This document shows positions 1 to 8,104 of a stretch of DNA of 49,894 nucleotides, piece by piece. Source of the DNA: Burkholderiaceae bacterium (lineage in GTDB: Bacteria; Pseudomonadota; Gammaproteobacteria; Burkholderiales; Burkholderiaceae_E); contig JAGXFG010000011.1 of the NCBI GenBank assembly GCA_024637395.1, forward strand, positions 1 to 49,894. The letters are read 5' to 3'. Position 1 is the first letter of the stretch; every line of letters begins with the position of its first letter. A program made the translations under genes and the position numbers. The notes beneath the pieces are model-generated. The model saw only the letters and a list, made by a program, of their open reading frames with translations. It was not told where the DNA came from and did not search any database.

Positions 1-647
1 GCCCAGGCCACTGCGGTCCAGGGCCGCGTCCAGCGGGCCCACGCGGCATCGAACCGGCTGCTGATCATGCCGGCAATGGCGAAGGCGAAGGCCACCGAGA
101 GACCGACATAACCCATGTACAGGAGCGGTGGGTGGAAGACCATCCCAGGATCCTGGAGCAGCGGGTTGAGATCGCGCCCGTCGGCGGCCGCCGGGATCAG
201 GCGCTCGAACGGATTGGAGGTGAAGAGTATGAAGAGATAGAAGCCGACCGCCATCAGTCCCATCACCGCAAGGATGCGGGCGCGCAGTTCGTCGGAGAGA
301 CTGCGCGAGAACAGCGCCACGGCGCAGCTCCAGCCGCCGAGCATCAGCACCCACAACAGGATCGAACCTTCGTGCGAACCCCAGGTCGCCGCAATCCGGT
401 ACGGCAGCGGCAGGGCACTGTTGGAGTGGTTTGCCACCAGCGCGATCGAGAAGTCGTTCTGGACGAAGGCGCTCATCAGGCAGCCGAAGGAGATCGCGGT
501 GAACAGGAACATCCCGATCGCCGCCGGCCGTGCCATCTGCATCAGCCGCTGATCGCCGCGGGCGGTTCCGACCAGCGGAATGATGGCGAGCACCAGTGCC
601 AGAGCGAGCGCCAGCGTAAGGGAAAATTGACCAATTTCAGCGATCAT
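1..647 (-). CDS. ccmF: CcmF, cytochrome c heme lyase subunit (partial, N-terminal 215 codons)
   Basis: CcmF is the large inner-membrane subunit of the System I heme lyase; it takes heme from holo-CcmE and ligates it to apocytochrome c in the periplasm. The gene starts with ATG at 647 and runs off the left edge. The visible N-terminus opens with a hydrophobic helix, then carries the family motif WGSHEGS (residues 89-95) and the block [14 protein letters not shown] (161-174). Several further membrane helices are visible. Its ATG overlaps the ccmE stop by 4 bp (ATGA), so translation is probably coupled. The C-terminal two thirds, including the periplasmic WWD domain, lie outside the window, as presumably do ccmG and ccmH. 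Confidence 0.96.
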   Translation of the reverse strand, partial: MIAEIGQFSLTLALALALVLAIIPLVGTARGDQRLMQMARPAAIGMFLFTAISFGCLMSAFVQNDFSIALVANHSNSALPLPYRIAATWGSHEGSILLWVLMLGGWSCAVALFSRSLSDELRARILAVMGLMAVGFYLFILFTSNPFERLIPAAADGRDLNPLLQDPGMVFHPPLLYMGYVGLSVAFAFAIAGMISSRFDAAWARWTRPWTAVAW

Positions 648-1105
648 GGCTTGGCGCCTCCCATGGCTGGTCCGGTTTGACCACCACGCTTGAGTGCTTC
701 GGCCGCCTCGGGCGGCATGTAGTTCTCGTCGTGCTTGGCGAGCACGTTGCTGGCCTGGAAGGTGCCATCGGCGAGCAGCGAGCCCTGGGCCACGGCGCCC
801 TTGCCCTCCTTGAACAGGTCAGGGAGGATGCCGACGTAAGACACGGCGACGACGTTGTGCAGGTCGGTGATCCGGAACTGTACGGTGGTGCCGCCACCGT
901 CGCGCTTGACGCTGCCTTCCTCGACCAGCCCGCCGATGCGGAACTGTTTGCTCTTGGGCGCTTCACCATTGACCACCTGGCTGGGCGTGAAGAAGAACAC
1001 CAGGTTGCTCTTGAAGGCGTTGAGCACCAGTGCGGTGGCGATGCCCAGCGCGCCCAGCGCGAGCGCGATCCAGATCAGGCGGCGGTAGCGGGATTTCATT
1101 GCCAT
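644..1105 (-). CDS. ccmE: CcmE, periplasmic heme chaperone
   Basis: CcmE binds heme covalently in the periplasm and passes it to CcmF. The 153-residue protein matches the family length. A basic start followed by one signal-anchor helix (about residues 9-28) precedes a beta-barrel OB-fold domain. The heme-attachment motif AKHDENY is present, with His125 and Tyr129. The first ATG is preferred because GAGGAAG lies just upstream; a second ATG two codons later is possible. The start overlaps ccmD by 10 bp and the stop overlaps ccmF by 4 bp, as expected of a tightly coupled operon. Confidence 0.97.
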   Translation of the reverse strand: MAMKSRYRRLIWIALALGALGIATALVLNAFKSNLVFFFTPSQVVNGEAPKSKQFRIGGLVEEGSVKRDGGGTTVQFRITDLHNVVAVSYVGILPDLFKEGKGAVAQGSLLADGTFQASNVLAKHDENYMPPEAAEALKRGGQTGPAMGGAKP

Positions 1106-1257
1106 GACGCTTCCTCGGTCACTTGCGCGATCATCGTCAGGGCGTTACGCCGGCGCTGGCGCAGCCCAAACAGCTCGATGGCGATCGCCAGGAACAACAT
1201 TCCGTAAGAGGCCCAGATATAGAACCCGTGCCCACCCATGCTTAGCCATTCAATCAT
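1096..1257 (-). CDS. ccmD: CcmD, small membrane subunit of the heme exporter complex
   Basis: This 53-residue gene was translated by hand. It begins [19 protein letters not shown], has one membrane helix (about residues 10-32) and a basic cytoplasmic segment after LRQRRR. This is the CcmD pattern: a short, poorly conserved protein that helps release holo-CcmE from the CcmABC complex. Its ATG overlaps the ccmC stop (ATGA) and its 3' end overlaps the ccmE start. Position between ccmC and ccmE plus the aromatic-rich N-terminus make the call firm despite the small size. Confidence 0.93.
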   Translation of the reverse strand: MIEWLSMGGHGFYIWASYGMLFLAIAIELFGLRQRRRNALTMIAQVTEEASWQ

Positions 1258-1988
1258 TTCACTATTTCCTTAGCCCAATCTGAGTGCACTTCGCGCTCCA
1301 GGATAATGCAGCGCACCCGGTGCAAAGATACTGCTATTGCGTAAAACCACGCCGCAAAACTCATGATCAGCATGGTGATCAACATCGTTGCCGCCATCGA
1401 CGATCCACCGGTGGGCGAGACGCTGGCCCCCTGGTGCAGCGTGTTCCACCACTTGACCGAGAAGTAGATGATCGGAATGTTGACCACGCCGACCAGCGCG
1501 AGCAGGGCGCTGGCGCGATCCCCCCGGCGGGGGTCGTCGATCGAGGCGCGCAGCGCGATCATCCCGAGGTAGAGGAAGAGCAGGATCAGGGTCGACGTCA
1601 GCCGCGCGTCCCAGACCCAGTAGGCGCCCCAGGTCGGACGGCCCCAGAGCGCGCCGTTCCACAGGGAAGCAAAGGCGAACATGGCGCCGGTGGGCGCCAG
1701 CGCCTGGATCATCATGCCCGCGAGCCGGGTATTCCAGATCAGCAGGATCGCCCCGTAGCAGGCGATCACCATGTAGATGAACATCGCCATCCAGGCGGTG
1801 GGCACGTGGATGAAGATGATGCGGTAGGCCTCGCCCTGCTGGAAGTCGGTCGGGGCCACGAAGAAACCGATGTAGAGCCCGACCACCGTCAGCAGCGCAG
1901 CGATGGTAGCGAACCACGGGATCATCGCCCCGGCAAGCGGGTAAAAGGTGGCCGGCGAGGAGAAGCGGAAGATGCGCAAGGAAGCCAT
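1254..1988 (-). CDS. ccmC: CcmC, heme-handling membrane protein
   Basis: CcmC binds heme at the periplasmic face and loads it onto CcmE. The 244-residue protein has about six membrane helices. The tryptophan-rich WWD region spans residues 115-127, including WGAYWVWD. The two expected axial histidines are His61 in IIFIHVP and His185 in WNTLHQG. I place the start at the ATG at 1988; the reading frame also offers a TTG at 2003, which would add five residues and overlap ccmB. The ATG lies 1 bp after the ccmB stop. Confidence 0.96.
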   Translation of the reverse strand: MASLRIFRFSSPATFYPLAGAMIPWFATIAALLTVVGLYIGFFVAPTDFQQGEAYRIIFIHVPTAWMAMFIYMVIACYGAILLIWNTRLAGMMIQALAPTGAMFAFASLWNGALWGRPTWGAYWVWDARLTSTLILLFLYLGMIALRASIDDPRRGDRASALLALVGVVNIPIIYFSVKWWNTLHQGASVSPTGGSSMAATMLITMLIMSFAAWFYAIAVSLHRVRCIILEREVHSDWAKEIVK

Positions 1989-1989
1989 A

Positions 1990-2748
1990 TCACTCGTAGG
2001 CAATTTGAACAGCGGTTGCGGTCGCGAAAGGACCGAGGATGCAGGACAGGATCAGCCCTGCGCCGAGCAGCGAAAGGTGGGCATCGGCGCCGAGCCCGGC
2101 GCGCGCCGCTTCGACTGCGCCGGCGCCGAAGATCAGCACCGGCACGGCCAGTGGCAGCACCAGCAGCGCCAGCAGTGAAGCGCCGCTACGGGTGCCCAGC
2201 GTGAGCGCCGCGCCAATGGCACCGAGCCACGACAGGATCGGCGTGCCCAGCAGCAGACCCAGTACCAGGATGATGATCGAATCGCCGTCGAGGCCGAACT
2301 GCAGTCCGGCCAGCGGCGCCAGGATCACGAACGGCAGCCCGGTGGTGAGCCAGTGCGCGAAGACTTTGCCCGACACCAGCGCCGGCAGTTGTGCCGGTGC
2401 CAGGACGATCTGCTCGAGGCTGCCGTCGGCGTGGTCGCCGGCAAAGAGCCGCGGCAGTGACAGCAGGCTGGCGAGCAGTGCCGCGACCCAGGCGATGCCC
2501 GGGGCGATCGCCCGCAGCAGCGCGGGCTCCGGGCTGACCCCGAGCGGGAACATGCTCGTGACCAGCAAAAAGAACACCACCACCAGGGCCAGTTCGGTGC
2601 GCGAGCGCAGTCCGAGCTGCACGTCGCGCACGCAACCCCAGGCGAGCGCGCCCAGGGCCGACGGGGTAAAGCCGGCGGGGCGGGCGAAGCGGTTCGCTGC
2701 GCCCGGGGCGATGGCGGAGGCGCCGTGCAAGGCTGCTGGTCGCGCCAT
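1990..2748 (-). CDS. ccmB: CcmB, membrane subunit of the CcmABCD ABC complex
   Basis: This is the permease-like partner of the CcmA ATPase; the complex uses ATP to release holo-CcmE from CcmC. The 252-residue protein has about six hydrophobic helices and the family motif DGSLEQ after the second helix. The first roughly 30 residues are longer and more polar than in most CcmB proteins, so translation could begin later, but the ATG at 2748 overlaps the ccmA stop (TGATG), which supports coupled initiation there. Confidence 0.95.
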   Translation of the reverse strand: MARPAALHGASAIAPGAANRFARPAGFTPSALGALAWGCVRDVQLGLRSRTELALVVVFFLLVTSMFPLGVSPEPALLRAIAPGIAWVAALLASLLSLPRLFAGDHADGSLEQIVLAPAQLPALVSGKVFAHWLTTGLPFVILAPLAGLQFGLDGDSIIILVLGLLLGTPILSWLGAIGAALTLGTRSGASLLALLVLPLAVPVLIFGAGAVEAARAGLGADAHLSLLGAGLILSCILGPFATATAVQIAYE

Positions 2749-3395
2749 CAGCTATTTCCTGCCTCGGTAAGTTCCAGTCCCACCGGTACCGAACGGCACG
2801 GCAAGGCCTGATGGGTGGCGATCACCGCGCAGCCGCCGGCTTCGACGTGCTCGTCGAGCAGGCTGCCCAGCAACTGCTGGCCGGCGGCATCCAGTGCCGT
2901 GGTGGGTTCGTCGAGCAGCCAGATCGTGCGCCGGGCGCAGACCAGGCGCGCGAGCGCGAGGCGCCGCCGCTGCCCGGCCGAGAGCCGCATGAACGGCAGC
3001 CGTGCCTGGCGGCGCAGTCCGACCCGCTCGAGGGCCTCCTCGACTCCGCCGCCGGAGCGTCCGTCGGACTGGTCCAGCCGCAGCTGCCAGTCGAGGTTCT
3101 CAGCGGCGGTGAACAAGTCCTTCCAGCCGGCGTGGTGTCCCTGATAGAGGAATTGCGCGCGCCATCCGGCGCCGATTTCGCGCGGCGTCTGTCCCTGCCA
3201 GCGAATGGCGCCGGCAGCGAACGGCGCCAGGCCGGACATTGCTCGCAGCAGGGTCGACTTGCCCGAGCCGTTGGGGCCGGTGAGCATCAGCCACTGGCCG
3301 GACTCGGCCGAAAAGTCTAGTCCGCGAAACAGCGTCCGGTGGCCGGCCGTACAGCTCAGGCCGCTGCCGCTCAGTGTGCCGAGGTTCTCCGGCAC
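2748..3395 (-). CDS. ccmA: CcmA, ATPase of the heme chaperone release complex
   Basis: CcmA is the cytoplasmic ABC ATPase of the Ccm system. The 215-residue protein has Walker A GPNGSGKST (residues 40-48), the signature LSAGQ (138-142) in the form typical of CcmA rather than LSGGQ, Walker B WLLDEP (159-164), and a switch histidine in ATHQA. The start is GTG, 2 bp after the stop of the upstream ccmI-like gene, and the stop overlaps ccmB. Confidence 0.96.
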   Translation of the reverse strand: MPENLGTLSGSGLSCTAGHRTLFRGLDFSAESGQWLMLTGPNGSGKSTLLRAMSGLAPFAAGAIRWQGQTPREIGAGWRAQFLYQGHHAGWKDLFTAAENLDWQLRLDQSDGRSGGGVEEALERVGLRRQARLPFMRLSAGQRRRLALARLVCARRTIWLLDEPTTALDAAGQQLLGSLLDEHVEAGGCAVIATHQALPCRSVPVGLELTEAGNS

Positions 3396-3397
3396 GA

Positions 3398-4687
3398 TCA
3401 GGGAACCACCTTGTCGATGACGATCCGCAAGCCGTCAGAGCCGACCTTGGTGGTCGCCGAGACGCCAAACAGGTCGCCCGGTTTGGGCATCATGCCGCCG
3501 CTGAGGCTGACGCGCGCCTCGATCACCAGCTTCTCGGCCGAGGACAGCAGGCGGTCCTTGGTCATCGACTGGGCGTCGCTCAGCTGGAAATTCGCGGGGA
3601 ACTTGGCAATCCCCAGCGGCTGGACGGCATAGGGCATGCGCGAGCCTTCAGGCGCTCGCGCGAACACGATCAGCGTCGCGCCCGGCGGGAACTTGCCGAG
3701 CAGCGCCGGCGCGATCTCGACCGTCCCCGCTACCGTCGTCTTGCCGGGAGCGGCAGCGCCCGGCGCTGGAGCCGGGGCTGGCGGCGCAGCCGCGGCCTGG
3801 GCGGCGGCTTGCGGCTTGGCCGCGGCACCACCGCCGGCGATGTCGCGATCGATCTGGGCGATCGCCTCTTCAACGCGCTTGGCCTGTTCGCTGCCCGGAG
3901 CGGTGCCGTCGAGCAGCAACATCAGGTGGCTGCGAGCGATGGGAAGGTTGCCTTGCTGGTATTCGGCCGAAGCCAGCAGCGACAGCACTTTCGGATCCTT
4001 GGGATTGATGGCCTGTGCCTTCTTCAGCTGCTCGGCGGGCTGGCCGGAGAGGTCGCCATTCTTTTGCAGCGCCAGCGCCTCGGCGTAGTCGGCCAGCAGC
4101 CGCGCATCGGGCGGGAGCAGGCGCACCGCCTGCTGGTAGGCGGCCGCGGCAAGCTGGAAGTTACCGCTGCCCATCCGGCCCTCGGCCAGCGAGGCCCACG
4201 CCGCCCCATCGTCGGGGTTGCTGCGGGTGCGCTCCTCGAGCTGCCGGAAGATCTGGTCGGCCCCGGCGTCTGCGCTGGGTGTGCGCGACAGCGTCGGGTC
4301 GATCCCCAGGGCCGGGGTGCCGACCTGCTGGTAGACGAATATTGCAACTACCGCCACGAAGGCGCTCAGTCCGATCGCGAGCCACGGGCGGGGACGCACG
4401 CCGCTGTCGGGTGGCGCCGCTTCAAGCGCCGCGGGGTCGAATTCCCGGCCCACTTCGTCGATCAGTTCGTTCTGGCTGCGCTCGGCTTCCGCCGCGCTCA
4501 AGCGTCCGGCTTCGCGTTCGGCTTCGATCTCGAGCTTGCGGTCGCGGTAGACCGCAAGCCGGCGCTCGCGGTCCGAATCGGACGCCTCGCCAGCACCGGT
4601 AGGTACGGCCGAGGAGCGCAGCAAAGGCCAGGCAAGCAACAGTGCAGCGAGCACGGCGAGCACACTGACGACAATCAGAAATGACAT
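3398..4687 (-). CDS. ccmI: CcmI/CycH-like apocytochrome c chaperone
   Basis: CcmI-type proteins hold apocytochrome c for the heme lyase. The 429-residue protein has a membrane helix at residues 3-23, a cytoplasmic coiled segment rich in Arg and Glu, a second helix near 102-120, then a periplasmic TPR region (about 140-290). A long Ala/Pro linker leads to a C-terminal beta domain with the SMTKDRLLSSAEKLVIEARV block seen in CcmI. It is the first gene of the operon, 2 bp before ccmA, whereas ccmI usually closes ccm operons after ccmH. A general TPR protein is the alternative, but domain order and context favour CcmI. Confidence 0.88.
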   Translation of the reverse strand: MSFLIVVSVLAVLAALLLAWPLLRSSAVPTGAGEASDSDRERRLAVYRDRKLEIEAEREAGRLSAAEAERSQNELIDEVGREFDPAALEAAPPDSGVRPRPWLAIGLSAFVAVVAIFVYQQVGTPALGIDPTLSRTPSADAGADQIFRQLEERTRSNPDDGAAWASLAEGRMGSGNFQLAAAAYQQAVRLLPPDARLLADYAEALALQKNGDLSGQPAEQLKKAQAINPKDPKVLSLLASAEYQQGNLPIARSHLMLLLDGTAPGSEQAKRVEEAIAQIDRDIAGGGAAAKPQAAAQAAAAPPAPAPAPGAAAPGKTTVAGTVEIAPALLGKFPPGATLIVFARAPEGSRMPYAVQPLGIAKFPANFQLSDAQSMTKDRLLSSAEKLVIEARVSLSGGMMPKPGDLFGVSATTKVGSDGLRIVIDKVVP

Positions 4688-4737
4688 GGCGCGGGACCGG
4701 ACCCAGCTAAGGGCCGGCTAAGCTGAAGAAGGGCGAG

Positions 4738-4746
4738 ATTATCGCA
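4738..4746 (-). promoter_or_regulatory. Candidate extended -10 promoter of the ccm operon
   Basis: On the minus strand this reads TGC-GATAAT, an extended -10 element. The expected -35 position (about 4761-4766) reads GTGGGT, which is poor. Transcription would begin near 4731, about 45 nt before ccmI. The call rests on sequence match and position only. Confidence 0.4.
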
Positions 4747-4766
4747 TAGCGCCGGGGAATACCCAC

Positions 4767-5933
4767 CTAGGCGCAAGGGGTCGTTTCGAGCCTCTGGCAG
4801 AGGGATTCCAGGAACTCCATGCAGGCCTCGAGTTGCGCGAGCTCGACGTACTCGTCGGGCTGGTGGGCGACGCGAATCTCGCCCGGGCCGCAGACGATCG
4901 TGGGCACACCGATTTCCTGCAGGATGCCGCCCTCGGTACCGAACGAGACGCGGTGCGGATCGTGGCAGCCGCACAGCGGCATGAAGGTCTGCGCCAGTTC
5001 CCCGTTGCCGCTCTCGTCGAGACCGGGAGTATCGGCGATGGTCTCGAACTCGATCGCGCATTCCGGGCTGATGCGGTGCAGTGGCGGCAGGATCACCTTT
5101 TCACAATGTTCGCGGATTTCCGCCAGCAACTGGGCGGCGCGCACCCCGGGGAGAGCCCTGATCTCGAGCAGGAAGGTGCATTCGCGGGCAGTGATGTTGT
5201 GGGCAGTTCCGCCCTCGATGCGCCCGACGTGCACGCTGGTGTGCGGGAACTCGAAACCGTCGTTGCGTCCGTCGCCGAGCAGACGCTCCTGCAGGCGGTT
5301 GACGTAGCAGATGATCTCCGCCGCGACTTCCACTGCCGAGACACCCTGGTCGCGCAGCGAGGAATGCACCGAGAAACCCTGCACCCGGCAGCGAAAGATC
5401 GCCGCCCCCTTGTTAGCCACCACGACCTGCATCGAGGTCGGCTCGCCGATCACGCACGCCGCGGGCCGGACCGGGGCCTGCGACAGGTACTTCGCCAGCA
5501 CCCGCATCCCGTCCATGTTGGTCTCCTCGTTGTAGGAGAGCGCGATGTGGACCGGCTGGACCAGCTTGGCAGCCGCGAAACGCGGCACCATTGCCAGCAC
5601 GCAGGCGATGAAGCCCTTCATGTCGGCGGAGCCGCGGCCGTAGAGGCGGTCGTCGCGCCGGGTGAGTGCAAACGGGTCGCTGGTCCATTGCTGGCCGAGC
5701 ACCGGGACCACATCTGAGTGTCCGGCCAGCATCACGCCGGGCATGCCGGCGGGGCCGATGGTCGCGAACAGGTTCGCCTTGCCGGGTTCGGAGCCGGGCT
5801 GGACCATGGCCGCGATGCCGTGCTCGGCGAGCTGGTCGGCAACCCACTGGATCAGTTCGATGTTGCTGTGGCTGCTGACCGTGTCGAAGGCGACCAGGCG
5901 CTCGAGGGTTTTGATGACAGTGTTGATTTCCAT
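4767..5933 (-). CDS. argE: M20 family deacetylase, ArgE-type (acetylornithine deacetylase)
   Basis: ArgE removes the acetyl group from N-acetylornithine in arginine synthesis. The 388-residue protein has M20 metal ligands and catalytic residues: His72 and Asp74 in GHSDVVP, Asp104 in YGRGSADMKG, the Glu136-Glu137 pair, Glu164 in VIGEPT and His357 in VAHQPDEY. The segment around the Glu pair reads SYNEETN rather than the usual form close to YDEEVG. Many bacteria of this group recycle the acetyl group with ArgJ, so a catabolic or related deacetylase role is possible. It lies 62 bp after the EF-G-like gene on the same strand. Confidence 0.85.
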   Translation of the reverse strand: MEINTVIKTLERLVAFDTVSSHSNIELIQWVADQLAEHGIAAMVQPGSEPGKANLFATIGPAGMPGVMLAGHSDVVPVLGQQWTSDPFALTRRDDRLYGRGSADMKGFIACVLAMVPRFAAAKLVQPVHIALSYNEETNMDGMRVLAKYLSQAPVRPAACVIGEPTSMQVVVANKGAAIFRCRVQGFSVHSSLRDQGVSAVEVAAEIICYVNRLQERLLGDGRNDGFEFPHTSVHVGRIEGGTAHNITARECTFLLEIRALPGVRAAQLLAEIREHCEKVILPPLHRISPECAIEFETIADTPGLDESGNGELAQTFMPLCGCHDPHRVSFGTEGGILQEIGVPTIVCGPGEIRVAHQPDEYVELAQLEACMEFLESLCQRLETTPCA

Positions 5934-5958
5934 GGCCGGAGTTTAGCCCAGTGGCAGC

Positions 5959-5985
5959 CGCGGGCTGCGCCAATGGCAGCCCGCG
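5959..5985. terminator. Strong 10-bp hairpin between the EF-G-like gene and argE
   Basis: CGCGGGCTGC and GCAGCCCGCG form a perfect 10-bp stem around a 7-nt loop. It begins about 10 bp after the stop of the EF-G-like gene. No U-run follows the stem on the minus strand, so it may be a weak terminator, an mRNA-end stabiliser or a processing site that lowers expression of argE relative to the GTPase gene. Confidence 0.5.
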
Positions 5986-5995
5986 AAAACGGTTT

Positions 5996-8050
5996 TTACT
6001 CCTCGGCCGAGGGCTTGAACGCCGCCTTCAGCCGGGCCTGCACCGCCGGAGGCGCTTCCTCGTAGCCGCTCAGCTCGAGAGTGAAGCTGCCCTGGCCGGC
6101 GGTCAGGGCCTTGAGGCGCCCCTGGAAATCATCGAGTTCGGCCAGCGGTGCCCGACCGGTGACCGTGGCGGTTCCGGCCCGGCCCACGCCGGTGCCTGAA
6201 ATCTGCCCGCGCCGCGCCGACAGTTCGCCGGCAACGGTGCCGATGTGATCCTCGGGCAGCGTCACTTCGAGATCGACGATCGGCTCGAGCACTATCGGCC
6301 GGGCCTTATTGACCGCATCAATGAAGGCCTTGCGGCCAGCGGTGATGAAGGCGATCTCCTTGCCGTCGACCAGGTGCGACTTGCCGTCATAGACCGTGAC
6401 CTGCACGTCCTGGACCGGGAAGCCGGCGATCGCCCCTTCGGCGAGCACCTGGCGGACCCCCTTTTCAACCGCCGGGATGAAGACGCTGGGAATCACGCCG
6501 CCCTTGACCTCGTCGAGGAACTTGAAGCCTTCGCCGCGCGCCAGCGGCGCGACCCGCAGGTAGACCTCGCCGAACTGGCCCGCGCCGCCGCTCTGTTTCT
6601 TGTGGCGGTGATGGCCCTCGGCCGCGCCGCCGATGGTTTCGCGATAGGGGATTGCCGGCGGGTGGGCGTCGAGCTCGAGCTTGTATTGCGAGGCGATGCG
6701 CTCGATCACCCGGCCGACGTGCATCTCGCCGATGCCGCGGATCACCATCTCGTGGGTGGTGGCGTCGTGTTCGACGGTCAGGCTCGGATCCTCGGTTACC
6801 AACCGATGGAGGATCTCGGAGAGCTTCTGCTCCTCGCCGCGCTTCTTGACCCGCACCGCCAGTCCGTAGACGGCGTGGGGCATCGGCAGCGGCTTGAAGT
6901 GCACGATCGCGTCTTCCGGGGCATCGTGCAGCACGGTGTCAAAGGTGACGTTGTCGATCTTGGTGACGGCGCAGATCTCGCCCGGACCGGCAGCGGTGAG
7001 CGGGGTGAGATCCTTGCCCTGGACCAGCATCAGCGCGCCCGCCTTGACCGGTTTGCGGGCGTCGCCGACGTAGAGCTGGGTCTCGGGAGTGACCGTGCCC
7101 TGATGGACCCGGATCAGGCCGATGGTGCCGACGTAGGGGTCGACCTCGATCTTGAAGACGTGGGCCAGCACGTGATCGCCCGCTTCCCCGGTCGAGGTGT
7201 AGGGCTCGGCCCGTTCGGAGTCGCCGCCGGGCCATTTCTCGAACAGCGGCGGATTGCCCTCGGAAGGATCGGGAGCCATGCGCACGATGAAGTCGCGCAG
7301 CTGCTCGATGCCGGCGCCGCTGCGCGCCGAGGTGAACAGCACCGGCAGGATGTGCCCTTCTCGCAGCGCGCGCTCGAAGACATCATGCAATTCGGTCGGG
7401 GCGATTTCCTCGCCGCCGAGATAGCGTTCGGTCAGTTCGTCGTCGACCTCGACGATCTGCTCGATCAGTGCCTGATGGGCTTCGGCGACGTTGCCGAAGT
7501 CGGTCGCGTCGCCGCTCACGTTGAAGAAGCAGTCGAGCACTTGGGTGGCGCCAGCCGCCGGCAGGTTCACCGGCAGGCATTCGCGGCCGAGCGCGGCCTG
7601 CAGGTCGGCGAGCACGCCGGGCAGGTCGATGCCTTCCTCGTCGATGCGGTTGATGATCACGAACCGGCACAGGCGGCGCGCCTTGGCCCACAGCGCCATG
7701 CGCGACGCGGTGATCTCGATGCCGTGTTGGGCGTTGATCACTATGCCCACCGTTTCGACGGCGTCGAGCGCGCCCAGCGCGCGACCGGCGAAATCGGGAT
7801 AGCCCGGGGTGTCAAGAAGATGCACCCGCACCCCTTCGCTCTCGAAGTGCGCGCAGGCGAGTCGCAGCGAGTGGCCGTGGGCCTTTTCGATCGGGTCGTA
7901 GTCGCAGACGGTCGAACCACGCTCGACTGATCCCGGGGTCGCGATCGCGCCGCTGGCGGCCAGCAGCATCTCGATCACGGTGGTTTTCCCGGAGCCGGCG
8001 TGGCCGACCAGGGCTAGGGTACGAAGCTGCGAGCGTTCTAGGGCTGGCAT
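5996..8050 (-). CDS. Elongation factor G-like translational GTPase (second EF-G type)
   Basis: The 684-residue protein has the full EF-G domain order: GTPase domain, beta-barrel II, and domains III-V. The GTP motifs are G1 GHAGSGKT (residues 16-23), G2 RGSTV, G3 DTPG (80-83) and G4 NRID (134-137, canonical NKxD). G1 differs from the AHIDAGKT form of the main EF-G, so this is probably an EF-G-like paralogue (often annotated fusA2) and not the housekeeping factor encoded near rpsL/tufA. Proteins of this class are often poorly characterised; roles in ribosome recycling or stress have been proposed for some. AGGAG lies 7 nt before the ATG. Confidence 0.88.
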   Translation of the reverse strand: MPALERSQLRTLALVGHAGSGKTTVIEMLLAASGAIATPGSVERGSTVCDYDPIEKAHGHSLRLACAHFESEGVRVHLLDTPGYPDFAGRALGALDAVETVGIVINAQHGIEITASRMALWAKARRLCRFVIINRIDEEGIDLPGVLADLQAALGRECLPVNLPAAGATQVLDCFFNVSGDATDFGNVAEAHQALIEQIVEVDDELTERYLGGEEIAPTELHDVFERALREGHILPVLFTSARSGAGIEQLRDFIVRMAPDPSEGNPPLFEKWPGGDSERAEPYTSTGEAGDHVLAHVFKIEVDPYVGTIGLIRVHQGTVTPETQLYVGDARKPVKAGALMLVQGKDLTPLTAAGPGEICAVTKIDNVTFDTVLHDAPEDAIVHFKPLPMPHAVYGLAVRVKKRGEEQKLSEILHRLVTEDPSLTVEHDATTHEMVIRGIGEMHVGRVIERIASQYKLELDAHPPAIPYRETIGGAAEGHHRHKKQSGGAGQFGEVYLRVAPLARGEGFKFLDEVKGGVIPSVFIPAVEKGVRQVLAEGAIAGFPVQDVQVTVYDGKSHLVDGKEIAFITAGRKAFIDAVNKARPIVLEPIVDLEVTLPEDHIGTVAGELSARRGQISGTGVGRAGTATVTGRAPLAELDDFQGRLKALTAGQGSFTLELSGYEEAPPAVQARLKAAFKPSAEE

Positions 8051-8084
8051 TCGATGCTCCTGTGCTGTTTTCGGGGGCTAGCGC

Positions 8085-8093
8085 ATGATAGCA
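8085..8093 (-). promoter_or_regulatory. Candidate extended -10 promoter of the EF-G-like gene
   Basis: The minus strand reads TGC-TATCAT, 35 bp upstream of the ATG, just beyond the uvrA stop. The -35 would lie inside the uvrA 3' end and is not convincing. The same TGCTATCAT string occurs upstream of oxyR. Confidence 0.4.
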
Positions 8094-8104
8094 ACAGAAT
8101 CGGA

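Noticed and set aside
6245-7930. Long plus-strand open frame opposite the EF-G-like gene
   Set aside because: Antisense shadow of a clear GTPase gene, rich in Asp, Gly and Val without motifs.
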